Below are positions 27,657 through 36,024 of a stretch of DNA of 64,000 nt, piece by piece. This DNA is from Hymenobacter aranciens (GTDB lineage: Bacteria; Bacteroidota; Bacteroidia; Cytophagales; Hymenobacteraceae), in the NCBI RefSeq assembly GCF_030580865.1, contig NZ_JAUQSY010000002.1, positions 62,001 to 126,000 of the forward strand. Direction: 5' to 3'. The notes beneath the pieces are model-generated. The model saw nothing but the letters and a program-made list of their open reading frames with translations, searched no databases and had not been told where the DNA came from. Each line of letters begins with the position of its first letter. The first letter of the stretch is position 1. The translations under genes were made by a program, and so were the position numbers.

Positions 27657-28547
27657 TTACTTCCGCAGCCGCTCGGCCACCACCAGCTCCTTCGAGCCGG
27701 GCGTGTGCTGGTAGAAGCCCTCGCCCGACTTCACGCCCAGGCGGCCGGCCGTCACCATGTTCACCAGCAGGGGGCAGGGTGCGTACTTGGGGTTGCCCAG
27801 GCCCTCGTGCAGCACTCGCAGGATGGCCAGGCACACGTCGAGGCCGATGAAATCGGCCAGCTGCAGCGGGCCCATTGGGTGGGCCATGCCCAGCTTCATC
27901 ACCGTATCGATTTCCTCCACGCCGGCCACGCCCTCGTGCAGCGTGATAATGGCCTCGTTAATCATCGGCATCAGGATGCGGTTGGCCACGAAGCCGGGGT
28001 AGTCGTTCACCTCGGTGGGCGTTTTGCCCAGCTGGCGCGAGAGGTCCATCACCCGCGCCGTCACCTCATCGGAGGTAGCGTAGCCGCGAATCACCTCCAC
28101 CAGCTTCATCACCGGCACCGGGTTCATGAAGTGCATGCCAATCACTTGCGCCGGGCGCTTGGTCACGGCCGCGATTTTGGTGATGGAAATCGACGAGGTA
28201 TTCGAGGCCAGGATGGCGCCGGCGGGCGCGTGCTGGTCGAGCTCGCGGAAGATTTGCAGCTTCAGGTCCACGTTTTCGGTGGCGGCCTCTACTACCAATT
28301 CGGCCTGGGCCACGCCCTCGGCAATGGAGGTGAAGGTGCGCAGGCGGCCCAGGGTGGCGGTTTTGTCGTCCTCCGTGAGAGTGGCTTTGGCCACCTGGCG
28401 GTCGAGGTTTTTGGTAATCGTGCCCAGCGCCCGGTCGAGGGCGTCCTGCTTAATATCAATCAGGGCCACGGCAAACCCGTGCTGCGCGAAAACGTGGGCA
28501 ATGCCATTGCCCATCGTGCCCGAGCCAATAACGGCAACGTTCATCAT
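27657..28547 (-). CDS. 3-hydroxybutyryl-CoA dehydrogenase family protein
   Basis: A 296-aa NAD(P)-dependent 3-hydroxyacyl-CoA dehydrogenase, oxidising 3-hydroxyacyl-CoA or reducing acetoacetyl-CoA. The Rossmann motif is VAVIGSGTMGNGIAHVFAQHG, with VALIDIK after the second strand. SNTSSISITKIA, PAQVIGMHFMNPVPVMKLVEVI with the catalytic His, and NDYPGFVANRILMPMINEA are the family signatures; MGPLQLADFIGLD lies in the C-terminal dimer domain. It matches PaaH/Hbd in length. The start follows a TAGCTTTG box, so the longer frame is rejected. Confidence 0.93.
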   Translation of the reverse strand: MMNVAVIGSGTMGNGIAHVFAQHGFAVALIDIKQDALDRALGTITKNLDRQVAKATLTEDDKTATLGRLRTFTSIAEGVAQAELVVEAATENVDLKLQIFRELDQHAPAGAILASNTSSISITKIAAVTKRPAQVIGMHFMNPVPVMKLVEVIRGYATSDEVTARVMDLSRQLGKTPTEVNDYPGFVANRILMPMINEAIITLHEGVAGVEEIDTVMKLGMAHPMGPLQLADFIGLDVCLAILRVLHEGLGNPKYAPCPLLVNMVTAGRLGVKSGEGFYQHTPGSKELVVAERLRK

Positions 28548-28588
28548 CGGAAAAGAAACGGAAGAAAAGGGTGGGAGAAAACTCACTG

Positions 28589-28596
28589 CAAAGCTA
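28589..28596 (-). promoter_or_regulatory. -7 promoter box TAGCTTTG for hbd
   Basis: An exact TAnnTTTG match on the minus strand, 41 nt upstream of the chosen ATG at 28547. Confidence 0.55.
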
Positions 28597-28736
28597 CGCC
28601 CGGCCTCGCCCGCGCCCGGCTTCCAAAAATATTTTTCCCGATTTATTATCCTTTTTTTCGGGGCTCCGTACAATGGCTCAGGTAGCACAAGCTGCTTATC
28701 CTTTCCTTCCTCACCCTTCTAAATTTCTTTTCAGCC

Positions 28737-28895
28737 ATGGGCAATCTGTTGTATCTCATCGCCGTCGTTCTCGTCATCATCTGGGCCATTAGCTTCTTCG
28801 GAGGTTTTGTTTCGGGCGGCATCATCCACACTCTGCTGGTTATCGCCATCATTGCCGTCCTGCTCCGCGTCATTAGCGGACGAAGCGCAGTCTAA
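28737..28895 (+). CDS. lmo0937/DUF5670-family small membrane protein
   Basis: A 52-aa membrane protein with two hydrophobic helices (LLYLIAVVLVIIWAISFFGG and HTLLVIAIIAVLLRVI), joined by the conserved FVSGGIIH turn. This pattern is that of the lmo0937 (DUF5670) family, found as tiny stand-alone genes in many bacteria and often stress-linked. Function is unknown. It is followed by a strong terminator and is divergent from hbd. Confidence 0.85.
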   Translation: MGNLLYLIAVVLVIIWAISFFGGFVSGGIIHTLLVIAIIAVLLRVISGRSAV

Positions 28896-28924
28896 ATCCG
28901 ACCCGTCAAGGGTTTCCTAAAAAG

Positions 28925-28967
28925 CACAAAAAACCCGCTCCGTATGCAACGGAGCGGGTTTTTTGTG
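28925..28967. terminator. Bidirectional terminator after the DUF5670 gene
   Basis: An 18-bp stem (cacaaaaaacccgctccg / cggagcgggttttttgtg) with a short loop. It serves this gene and the converging beta-barrel gene. Confidence 0.92.
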
Positions 28968-28981
28968 TCTGGCAAGCTGAT

Positions 28982-29743
28982 TTAGCGGCCCAGGTTAAAC
29001 AGGAAATTTATCCGAATAACCGGGTTGCTGTAAATTGAGTTGATACCGCTATTAAAGTTATACAGTCCCAGGATGTCTACTGCTGCTCGTTCGCCCAGTT
29101 GTGAACGGTAGCCAATGCCCAGAAGGGGCGTAGAGAAATTTCGTTGCGTCTTACCAATGTAATAGCCGTTAGCATCGAAAGTAGGAAGTTCCGCACGGGT
29201 TACTTCATACTCAGCGTGAGCCAGAAATTCCTGGTAAACGATATACTGCGCGAACGCTTTCACGCCAAAATTGCTGAATGATAAGTTCGCAGTACCAGGG
29301 TCGTCCGAACCGTAATTGTTATAGGTATAAGAAAGCCCCGGACCGATGGCAAACTTGTCCGTTACCCGGTAGCCCAGAGCCGGCGAGATACTGGCGTTGA
29401 ACTGTGAATACCCCGCGTAGCTCGAATACCCCAGCCCGAAGCCCGAGTAGATAAACAGCTTGCGCATAACTTCCTGATTGCCGCTGCTGCCGCCAGCCTG
29501 TTTGACGTCGCGGTCGCTGGGCAGCTCCAGGCCCGAGGGGCTGCTGGATGTGGGCTGCGGGGCAGGGGTAGGAGCGGGTTCCACGGGGGCGGGCACGGCG
29601 GGCGTGGGCTCTACGGGCGGGCGTGGCACGGGCGGGGGGCTGCCAGGAGGCGCGGTGTTCAGCGTCGGCTTGTCCTGGGCCAGGGCCGTGCCGGCCGTGA
29701 GCAGCGCCGCCGTGGTCAGCAGCGCAAACAGTTGATTTTTCAT
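28982..29743 (-). CDS. Outer-membrane beta-barrel protein with proline-rich linker
   Basis: A 253-aa protein with a signal peptide (MKNQLFALLTTAALLTAGTALAQ). A Pro/Ala-rich linker (about 24-75) follows, then alternating aromatic-ending strands (FIYSGFGLGYSSYAG, FAIGPGLSYTYNNYG, VKAFAQYIVYQEFLAHAEYEV) end in a terminal strand VIRINFLFNLGR. It resembles OmpW-like or outer-membrane beta-barrel family proteins of Bacteroidota. The proline linker could span the periplasm or cell wall. Probable structural or porin role; no substrate suggested. It follows the ABC-F gene on the same strand. Confidence 0.75.
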   Translation of the reverse strand: MKNQLFALLTTAALLTAGTALAQDKPTLNTAPPGSPPPVPRPPVEPTPAVPAPVEPAPTPAPQPTSSSPSGLELPSDRDVKQAGGSSGNQEVMRKLFIYSGFGLGYSSYAGYSQFNASISPALGYRVTDKFAIGPGLSYTYNNYGSDDPGTANLSFSNFGVKAFAQYIVYQEFLAHAEYEVTRAELPTFDANGYYIGKTQRNFSTPLLGIGYRSQLGERAAVDILGLYNFNSGINSIYSNPVIRINFLFNLGR

Positions 29744-29792
29744 GGAACGGGAGTCTGAACTAGGTGACCGAGAACAAGGAGGAAAAGTTGCC

Positions 29793-31427
29793 TTAGGCTT
29801 TCACGCCGTACATCTTCTGACGCTGGGCCTTGATGGTTTCATCGGCCAGATATTCCTCGTAGCTCATGCGCCGGTCGATGATGCCGCGGGGCGTCAGTTC
29901 AATAATTCGGTTGGCCACGGTATCGATAAACTGCAGGTCGTGGGAAGCAAACAGCAGCGCGCCGGGGTAGTCGCGCAGGGCATTATTGAGCGCCGTGATG
30001 CTTTCCAGGTCCAGGTGGTTCGTGGGGTCGTCGAGCACCTGCACGTTGCCGCCTTCCAGCATCATTTTCGACAGCATGCAGCGCACTTTCTCGCCCCCGC
30101 TCAGCACATTGGATTTCTTCTGTGACTCTTCGCCCGAAAACAGCATCCGGCCCAGCCAGCCGCGCACGAAGCTCTCGTCTTTCTCCACCGAGTACTGCCG
30201 CAGCCAGTCCACCAGGTTCAGCTCGCCCGACTGGAAGTACTTGTTGTTTTCCTTCGGGAAGTAGCTGGGCGTGATGGTCGTGCCCCACTTGTACTCACCG
30301 GTAGCCGGCGTGGCCTCCTCAAACAGCACGTCGAAAAACAGCGAAGCCGCCCGGTCGTCGCGCCCCACGATGGCCACCTTATCGCCCTTATCCAGCGCAA
30401 ACGACACATCCTTGAACACGTACTCACCATCCACCTTAGCGCTGAGGTTGTCCACGCTCAGCAGCTGGTTGCCCGGCTCGCGCTCGGCCTTGAAAGCGAT
30501 GTACGGGTAGCGGCGCGACGAGGGTTTGATTTCCTCCAGCGTCAGCTTTTGCAGCAGCTTCTGGCGGCTCGTGGCCTGCTTCGATTTCGAGGCGTTGGCC
30601 GAGAAGCGGCGCACAAACTCTTCGAGCTCCTTGCGCTTGTCCTCCGTTTTCTTGTTCACCTCCTGGCGCTGGCGCAAAGCCAGCTGGCTGCTCTCGTACC
30701 AGAACGAGTAGTTGCCGGGGTACATCGTGATTTTCGAGAAGTCCAAATCCGCCATGTAGTTACACACGGCGTCGAGGAAGTGGCGGTCGTGGCTCACCAC
30801 AATCACGGTGTTCTCGAAGTTGTCGAGGAAGTTCTCCAGCCAGAGCACGCTCTCGGTGTCGAGGTTGTTGGTTGGTTCGTCGAGCAGCAGCACGTCGGGG
30901 TTGCCGAAGAGGGCCTGGGCCAGCAGCACGCGCACTTTTTCGCTCGCGCCGAGGTCCGACATCAGCGAATAGTGCTTATCCTCGGTGATGCCGAGGCCGG
31001 AGAGCAGCTCGGCCGCTTTGTATTCGGCGTCCCAGCCTTCCATATCGGCAAACTCGCTTTCGAGCACGCCCAGGCGCTCGCCGTCGGCGTCGGTGGCCGT
31101 GCCGGCGTCGTACTTGGCGTAGAGGGCGTCCTTCTCGGTCATCACGGCCGCCAGCTGCTGGTGGCCCTGGATAACGGTCTGGAGCACCAGCTGGTCGTCG
31201 TAGGCAAACTGGTTCTGCTTCAGCACGGCCAGGCGCTGGCCGGCGGGCATTTCCACCGAGCCCGTGTTGGGCTCAATCTCACCCGAAAGAATTTTCAAAA
31301 ACGTGGACTTGCCCGCCCCGTTGGCCCCGATGAGGCCATACACGTTGCCGGGCAGGAATTTAACCGTTACGTCTTCAAACAATACGCGCTTGCCATAGCG
31401 CAGGCTCACATTGGAGGTCGAAATCAT
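29793..31427 (-). CDS. ABC-F family ATPase
   Basis: A 544-aa soluble protein with two ABC domains and no membrane segments, as in ribosome-acting ABC-F factors. NBD1 has Walker A GLIGANGAGKST (about 32-43), a signature region ASEKVRVLLAQAL and Walker B VLLLDEPTNNLD. NBD2 keeps LSGGEKVRCMLSK and VQVLDDPTNHLDLES, but its Walker A (AIVGRDDRAASLFFD) lacks the GxxxxGK(S/T) lysine, so ATP binding there may be altered. The same degenerate site appears in the Bacteroidota relatives I remember. A YbiT/EttA-like translation role is likely; antibiotic resistance is not indicated. Confidence 0.9.
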   Translation of the reverse strand: MISTSNVSLRYGKRVLFEDVTVKFLPGNVYGLIGANGAGKSTFLKILSGEIEPNTGSVEMPAGQRLAVLKQNQFAYDDQLVLQTVIQGHQQLAAVMTEKDALYAKYDAGTATDADGERLGVLESEFADMEGWDAEYKAAELLSGLGITEDKHYSLMSDLGASEKVRVLLAQALFGNPDVLLLDEPTNNLDTESVLWLENFLDNFENTVIVVSHDRHFLDAVCNYMADLDFSKITMYPGNYSFWYESSQLALRQRQEVNKKTEDKRKELEEFVRRFSANASKSKQATSRQKLLQKLTLEEIKPSSRRYPYIAFKAEREPGNQLLSVDNLSAKVDGEYVFKDVSFALDKGDKVAIVGRDDRAASLFFDVLFEEATPATGEYKWGTTITPSYFPKENNKYFQSGELNLVDWLRQYSVEKDESFVRGWLGRMLFSGEESQKKSNVLSGGEKVRCMLSKMMLEGGNVQVLDDPTNHLDLESITALNNALRDYPGALLFASHDLQFIDTVANRIIELTPRGIIDRRMSYEEYLADETIKAQRQKMYGVKA

Positions 31428-31478
31428 TCAACTAAACAACAAAAAGTACACAATAGGCGCAGCACACACCACCGGCTG

Positions 31479-31486
31479 CAAAATTA
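31479..31486 (-). promoter_or_regulatory. -7 promoter box TAATTTTG for the ABC-F gene
   Basis: An exact TAnnTTTG match on the minus strand, 51 nt upstream of the ATG at 31427. Confidence 0.5.
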
Positions 31487-31637
31487 CGCACAAACCAGCC
31501 CTCGCCCGCCACCAAAATAAACCCATTCCGCCTTCGGAAAGTGCCGCTAATACAACTCTCTGGCGCCACCCACAGTATAATAGGGCAGGAGCCGCTGCCC
31601 CGGCGCGGCTCCTTCACCTTCAAACCGCATTTCACTT

Positions 31638-32159
31638 ATGGCTACCGCATCCACTTTCAACCCCACCCTGGTCAAATCTGAAAACCGCCCTTTCTCCCGC
31701 GTCACCGCCGAGGGCAACGGCGTGCGCTACGGCATCATGACGGCCGTGCCGATGATTGCCTACACGATTATTGCCTCCTTTGCTGGCTTCCTCGGCAACA
31801 TCGAAGCCGGCGCGCTTAACGTGGTCATCACGATGGTCGGCGTGGTGCTGGCTATTCGCCACCTGCGCCAGCTGCACGGCAAGCGCCTGGGCTACCTGCA
31901 CGGCTTCGGCACCGGTATTGTGACGGCCCTGGTGGCCTCGGTGCTGCTAGGCGCCTCGTTCTGGCTGCTGGGCGCCATCAGCCAGCAGGCCGTAGCCGAT
32001 ATCCGGGCCCGCGACCTCTTCGGCGCCGATATGGGCGTGCTCATCGGTGGCCTGGGTATCATCCTCATGGGCACGATGACGGGCGTCATTACCTCGCTCA
32101 TTGCCATGCAGTACTACCGTACGCCGGATGAGGCACAGTCGATGACTGAACAAGACTAA
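31638..32159 (+). CDS. DUF4199 domain-containing membrane protein
   Basis: A 173-aa integral membrane protein with four hydrophobic helices (about 31-53, 59-77, 95-120, 135-156). The topology, the RHLRQLHGKRLGYLHGFGTGIVTALVAS segment between helices 2 and 3, and the size match DUF4199, a family nearly confined to Bacteroidota. Role unknown. It is divergent from the ABC-F gene and followed by an intrinsic terminator. Confidence 0.8.
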   Translation: MATASTFNPTLVKSENRPFSRVTAEGNGVRYGIMTAVPMIAYTIIASFAGFLGNIEAGALNVVITMVGVVLAIRHLRQLHGKRLGYLHGFGTGIVTALVASVLLGASFWLLGAISQQAVADIRARDLFGADMGVLIGGLGIILMGTMTGVITSLIAMQYYRTPDEAQSMTEQD

Positions 32160-32186
32160 GGCCGGCGCCAACCGCGTCAGCTTTCG

Positions 32187-32219
32187 AAAAGCCAGCCCTG
32201 CCCGGGGCTGGCTTTTTTT
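32187..32219 (+). terminator. Terminator after the DUF4199 gene
   Basis: Stem aaaagccagccc / gggctggctttt, short loop, then a T run. Confidence 0.88.
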
Positions 32220-32349
32220 GGTTTAACGGGCGAAAAGTAAGGTTTAACAGGCTTGTGATTCTTTTGGTAGAATGTTGTAAGAAATGCAGAAGCAATGCGA
32301 ACGGGCATCGTTGACAGAAGGTTAGTAAGGAGCAACCAACTTCCTTTTT

Positions 32350-32784
32350 ATGCCCTTTCGTCCCACAAGACAAATTCAACTACTCACTATTTTACTCTGC
32401 GGTACCGTCCTGATTACCCAGGCCGAGCCCATCAAGCCTACCAGAAAGAAAGAAAAACCCCGCACGCACGCTTCGCCCCTTGTAGACAATGGCGCTGGCA
32501 TGCAGCGCACCCGCGAAATGGAAAACCAGCTGGCGTTGTTCGAGCACCAGTTTATCAAAATTCTACCGCTCAACCGCGACCACCTCTCCCAACGCTCCCT
32601 GCTGGCGCAGCAGTACGAATCTGACGCCACGATGCGCGCCACCAAACTCGCCCAGCTCGATGCCAGCTACGAGCGTGCTTACCGCCAAGTGCTTACGCTG
32701 CGGCAGGCGATGCTGATGGAGCAGGCCCGGGCAGAAATAGCCCCCGACATGAACATGGGCTACTTTATGATGATGCACTTTTAG
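32350..32784 (+). CDS. Small exported helical protein, unknown function
   Basis: A 144-aa protein with an N-terminal hydrophobic export signal (IQLLTILLCGTVLITQA). A basic stretch (KPTRKKEKPRTH) is followed by a long charged helical region (MENQLALFEHQFIKILPLNRDHLSQRSLLAQQYES, LAQLDASYERAYRQVLTLRQAMLMEQ) and a Met-rich C-terminus (MNMGYFMMMHF). Similar in plan to the 124-aa exported protein at 18479-18853, without clear sequence identity. No family recognised. It ends at a terminator shared with the converging lipoprotein gene. Confidence 0.6.
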   Translation: MPFRPTRQIQLLTILLCGTVLITQAEPIKPTRKKEKPRTHASPLVDNGAGMQRTREMENQLALFEHQFIKILPLNRDHLSQRSLLAQQYESDATMRATKLAQLDASYERAYRQVLTLRQAMLMEQARAEIAPDMNMGYFMMMHF

Positions 32785-32804
32785 TAGCTTCGGTTCGTAT
32801 CACC

Positions 32805-32840
32805 CAACGAGGCCACCGGCGTAAGTCGGTGGCCTTGTTG
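32805..32840. terminator. Bidirectional terminator
   Basis: Arms caacgaggccaccg and cggtggccttgttg pair almost perfectly around an 8-nt loop, between two converging genes. Confidence 0.8.
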
Positions 32841-32850
32841 TTTAGAAAAG

Positions 32851-33252
32851 CTAGCGCGGGAGCGGGTCGGCCAGCACTTCCGTCACCGTGCCCAGCGGGC
32901 CGAAGCGCAGGCTGAGGCGCGGCGCCGCCGAGCGTAAGTGGCGGGCCTCGCACTGCGAGCCGCTGGCGAGGTAGTAGAAATACACTTTTTCGGTACCGGC
33001 GCGCAGCTCTTCCTCATCGGGGTGGCCCAGCAGGGCCGTTACGTCGTTGGCGCGGGCCTCGTAGAGTTGCTCCTTGTGTTGCAGTAAGTTGGCTAGCGTC
33101 GCGCCGCGCTGGTTGCGGCAGCCGTAGGGGTCGGCCCGCCAGGCGGTGGCGTCGAAGCCAGGAATCTGGGGTAGGGCGTGGCCGCAGCCAGTCAGCAGCA
33201 TCGACACCAGTAAGAGGCTTGGCAGGCTGCGGCAAAAAGATAAATGAGGCAT
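32851..33252 (-). CDS. SmpA/BamE-like small lipoprotein
   Basis: A 133-aa lipoprotein from the ATG of MPHLSFCRSLPSLLL; signal helix then lipobox LTGC (Cys near 23). The mature part has the pattern of BamE/SmpA-type folds: a helical segment ending VTALLGHPDEEEL, then strands KVYFYYLASGSQCE and LSLRFGPLGTVTEVL. BamE-type lipoproteins assist outer-membrane protein insertion, but many Bacteroidota paralogs have unknown roles. A longer frame starting 13 codons upstream is less likely. Divergent from the L,D-transpeptidase-like gene. Confidence 0.65.
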   Translation of the reverse strand: MPHLSFCRSLPSLLLVSMLLTGCGHALPQIPGFDATAWRADPYGCRNQRGATLANLLQHKEQLYEARANDVTALLGHPDEEELRAGTEKVYFYYLASGSQCEARHLRSAAPRLSLRFGPLGTVTEVLADPLPR

Positions 33253-33397
33253 AATGAAACTCAAGGGGCGGCAACGCGGTTTGGCCCGCACCGCAAGTGG
33301 CGCAAGTGGCGGGAAAACGGCGAATAAGCCGTAAATTTGGCTTACACCGCCGCATGTGCGGGCAGGAAATAAATTTTACTCACGATTTACATACTCG

Positions 33398-34201
33398 ATG
33401 GTGCGTACGAAATACTTTCTGTTGAGCAGCTTAACGTTGCTGGGCGTGGTCGGAAAAGTTAGCCGGGCGCAGGCGCAGAAAGTGCCCGCCGCCGCGCTGG
33501 CTGCCTTGCCCGCCGCCGCCCGTCAGGCCGTGTACCAAACCACTTTCGAGCAGCGCGCCGCGCAACTCTATGCCAAACTAAAGCTGGGCACGGCTGGCCT
33601 GTCGCTGGCAGTATTCCGGCAGGCGCTGGTGGGCTACTATAATTTGCAGCCGACCACCACGTACCGTGCTGCCATGCCCGTACTTACGCTCATCGACTTT
33701 GCCCGGCCCAGCGCCCTGAAACGCCTCTGGGTAATTGATATAGCCGCCGGCAAAGTATTATTTAATACCCTGGTAGCCCACGGCAAAAATTCAGGTGAAA
33801 ACCTGCCGCTGGCTTTCTCCAATCAGAATGGCTCGGAGATGAGCAGCCTGGGGTTCTACCGCACCGCCTCTACTACTTACAACGGTAAACACGGCCTGTC
33901 GCTCAAGCTGGTAGGCCTCGACCCGGGGTTCAACACCAATGCCGAAAGCCGGGCCGTGGTGATGCACGGGGCCGAATATGTGTGCGAAGAGTTTGTGCGG
34001 CAGCACGGCCGGTTGGGCCGCAGCCAGGGGTGCCCGGCCCTGCCGGTGGCCGAAACGCCGGCCATTGTGCAGACCATCAAAGGAGGGAGCATTCTGTACC
34101 TGCACGGCCCAGCGCAGGCGGGCTACCACTCGCAGTGGCTCGATGAGAGCCGTGCCGTTGAGGCGTTTGCGCGGCAGGAAGGACTGCTGGTGAAGAATTA
34201 G
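33398..34201 (+). CDS. Murein L,D-transpeptidase catalytic-domain family protein (YkuD_2)
   Basis: A 267-aa exported protein starting at MVRTKYFLLSSLTLLGVVG with cleavage near RAQA. The catalytic pattern is VVMHGAEYVCEEF followed by GRLGRSQGCPALPV, i.e. the HG...S-x-GCPAL motif with the nucleophilic cysteine of the YkuD_2 type. WVIDIAAGKVLFNTLVAHGKNSG and FSNQNGSEMSSLGFY are conserved parts. It probably crosslinks or edits peptidoglycan in the periplasm; activity is inferred from intact Cys and His. The following M48 gene is co-oriented with a 74-nt gap. Confidence 0.9.
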   Translation: MVRTKYFLLSSLTLLGVVGKVSRAQAQKVPAAALAALPAAARQAVYQTTFEQRAAQLYAKLKLGTAGLSLAVFRQALVGYYNLQPTTTYRAAMPVLTLIDFARPSALKRLWVIDIAAGKVLFNTLVAHGKNSGENLPLAFSNQNGSEMSSLGFYRTASTTYNGKHGLSLKLVGLDPGFNTNAESRAVVMHGAEYVCEEFVRQHGRLGRSQGCPALPVAETPAIVQTIKGGSILYLHGPAQAGYHSQWLDESRAVEAFARQEGLLVKN

Positions 34202-34275
34202 AATTTGGTGATGGTAACCTGCCCCGTCGAAGCGCGTTAGAAGCGGAAATCATTTCCACTTTCGCCCTTCATCCC

Positions 34276-35088
34276 ATGCGTGGCAACCTTCGTTACGTCA
34301 TCGCCCTGCTGCTGGCAGGTTTCTCCTTTCTCACTTACTGGTGCCGCACCCAGAAAAACCCCGTGACTGGGGAAGAGCAGCACGTAAATATGACCGCCGA
34401 GCAGGAGGTGGCCCTCGGCCTGCAAGCCGCCCCCCAAATGGCGCGCCAGTACGGCGGCATCCACCCAGACCGGCAGGCGGGTGCCTCCATCGACCAGATT
34501 GGGCAGCAGATTGTGCAGGCTTCCGGTGCCAGCAACTCGCCCTATAAATTCAATTTTCACCTGTTGGCTGATGAGCAGACCATCAATGCCTTCGCGCTGC
34601 CGGGTGGGCAGGTGTTCATCACGGCCGGGCTGCTGAAGCATTTGAAATCCAAAGCCCAGGTGGCGGGGGTTCTGGCTCACGAAGTGGGGCACGTTATCGG
34701 CCGGCACTCGGCTGAGCAGCTGGCTAAGTCGCAGCTGACGCAGGGCCTGGCCGGTGCCGCTACCATTGCCTCCTACGACCCTGACCGGCCCGGCGGCACC
34801 GTGGCCAGTGCCGCTGTGGCTGCTGCCATTGCCAAAGTAGTAAGCCTGCGCTTCGGCCGGGAAGATGAGCTTGATGCCGACCGGCAGGCCGTGAAATACA
34901 CCGGCGCCGCCGGCTACGACCCCCGCGCCATGATTGAGGTAATGAAAATCCTGGAGCAGCAGGGTGGTCGCAGCGGTGGCCCTGAATTTTTGCAAACCCA
35001 TCCCAACCCCGGTAACCGCATCGGTGTGCTGGAGGAGGAAATCCAGAAGGATTATCCAAATGGGGTGCCGGCTAACCTGAACCAATAA
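34276..35088 (+). CDS. M48 family metallopeptidase (envelope)
   Basis: A 270-aa zinc peptidase with a hydrophobic N-terminus that may be a lipoprotein signal (GFSFLTYWC). The catalytic motif is VLAHEVGHVIGRHSAE (HExxH, with an additional His), and the third ligand is in REDELDADRQAVKY. FALPGGQVFITAGLL is the usual upstream element; the end has FLQTHPNPGNR, shared with YcaL/BepA-like peptidases. A role in degrading misassembled outer-membrane proteins is plausible. A second M48 gene lies at 48077-48880. Confidence 0.92.
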   Translation: MRGNLRYVIALLLAGFSFLTYWCRTQKNPVTGEEQHVNMTAEQEVALGLQAAPQMARQYGGIHPDRQAGASIDQIGQQIVQASGASNSPYKFNFHLLADEQTINAFALPGGQVFITAGLLKHLKSKAQVAGVLAHEVGHVIGRHSAEQLAKSQLTQGLAGAATIASYDPDRPGGTVASAAVAAAIAKVVSLRFGREDELDADRQAVKYTGAAGYDPRAMIEVMKILEQQGGRSGGPEFLQTHPNPGNRIGVLEEEIQKDYPNGVPANLNQ

Positions 35089-35091
35089 AGC

Positions 35092-35299
35092 CCGCAGATG
35101 CAAACGGATTCAACGAATTGAATGGACAAGCCTGCTGCCCAGGCTGGCTATCTGGTTTCTGAATAATAGCAAAAGGCCGCTAGTAGCTAGCGGCCTTTTG
35201 CTATTATTGTTATCGTAGGTCAGCCGGTCACAGAGCGTCAGCCTGCGCAGCAGGCGTATCCGTCCAATTCATAATTCATTGAGTCCGTTTACATCTGCG
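35092..35299. repeat. About 210-bp nested palindromic element with central terminator
   Basis: The left end (gcagatgcaaacggattcaa) and right end are diverged inverted copies over about 55 nt, continuing through a gcctgctg/cagcaggc section. The centre is the 22-bp perfect stem at 35162-35208. It fills the gap between the converging M48 and LON-domain genes. Confidence 0.75.
35162..35208. terminator. 22-bp perfect hairpin, likely bidirectional terminator
   Basis: Arms 35162-35183 and 35187-35208 are perfectly complementary (aataatagcaaaaggccg.../...cggccttttgctattatt) with a 3-nt loop. It lies between converging genes and carries T-rich tails on both strands. Confidence 0.85.
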
Positions 35300-35302
35300 G
35301 TC

Positions 35303-35935
35303 CTAGAAGGAGGGCGGCTGCAGATTCTTGAAATGCCCGTTCAGCCGTACGCGGTCCTTGAGCCGCTCGGTTTCGAGCACTACCGGCAGAATGGACTCCA
35401 GATGCTCACGCACAATGTGCTGACGTTCCTGCTCGCTGGTGGTGGCCAGTAGCTGGTATTCCTGCTCCGTATTGAGGCCGATGTGATGGGCCACGTCGAA
35501 AATCTGGTAGTCTGGCGCCAGTTCCAGCAGCAGCTTGCGCAGGCCCAGCGCCTCGTAAAGCTGGCGCACCTGCGTGGTGATGAGAGTGCGCAGTGCGGGG
35601 TCGGCTTCATTATCCTGCGGCAGGTCTTCGACTTGGCCAGCGGCGTAGAGCTTGCCCGGGGCTTCGCGCATAAACTTGTTGATGCGAAAAGTCTTCAGCG
35701 CCTGAGTGCGGATGTCCAACTCGCCGCCGGGGTACGTTTTGTCGATGTTCAGCAGGCGCATTTCGGTGCCGATTTCACCCAGCGTATTGTCCAGAAAAGG
35801 CGGAATGCCAAAGGTGATGCCTTGCTCCGTACACTCGCGGATGAGCTGGCGGTAGCGCGGCTCGAAGATGTGCAGGTTCAGTTTTTCGCCCGGAAAAACG
35901 ACTAGATTTAAAGGAAACAGGGGAAGAAGGCGCAT
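35303..35935 (-). CDS. LON substrate-binding domain protein
   Basis: A 210-aa protein formed by a stand-alone LON N-terminal (substrate-binding) domain: MRLLPLFPLNLVVFPGEKLNLHIFEPRYRQLIREC at the start, EMRLLNIDKTYPGGELDIRTQALKTFRI in the middle and a helical C-terminus (LLELAPDYQIFDVAHHIGL). No protease or ATPase domain is present. It may bind unfolded protein or serve as an adaptor; the function of such single-domain proteins is unknown. Convergent with the M48 gene. Confidence 0.92.
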   Translation of the reverse strand: MRLLPLFPLNLVVFPGEKLNLHIFEPRYRQLIRECTEQGITFGIPPFLDNTLGEIGTEMRLLNIDKTYPGGELDIRTQALKTFRINKFMREAPGKLYAAGQVEDLPQDNEADPALRTLITTQVRQLYEALGLRKLLLELAPDYQIFDVAHHIGLNTEQEYQLLATTSEQERQHIVREHLESILPVVLETERLKDRVRLNGHFKNLQPPSF

Positions 35936-36024
35936 GTCGGCGGCTTAGCGTGGAGCTTCCCCAGCGGGGCATACGCAAAGTAACGTAGTTTGCGTTAGGA
36001 AGGCTTTCGCCCGCGTCAACTTTA

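Noticed and set aside
27358..27834. Reading frame encoding 14-aa repeats through the 42-bp array
   Set aside because: It overlaps hbd in another frame, has no plausible start or context, and the 14-aa period is only the 42-bp DNA period.
31565..31582. TATAAT-like sequence upstream of the DUF4199 gene
   Set aside because: Bacteroidota sigma factors use TAnnTTTG-type boxes, and no matching -33 element is present.
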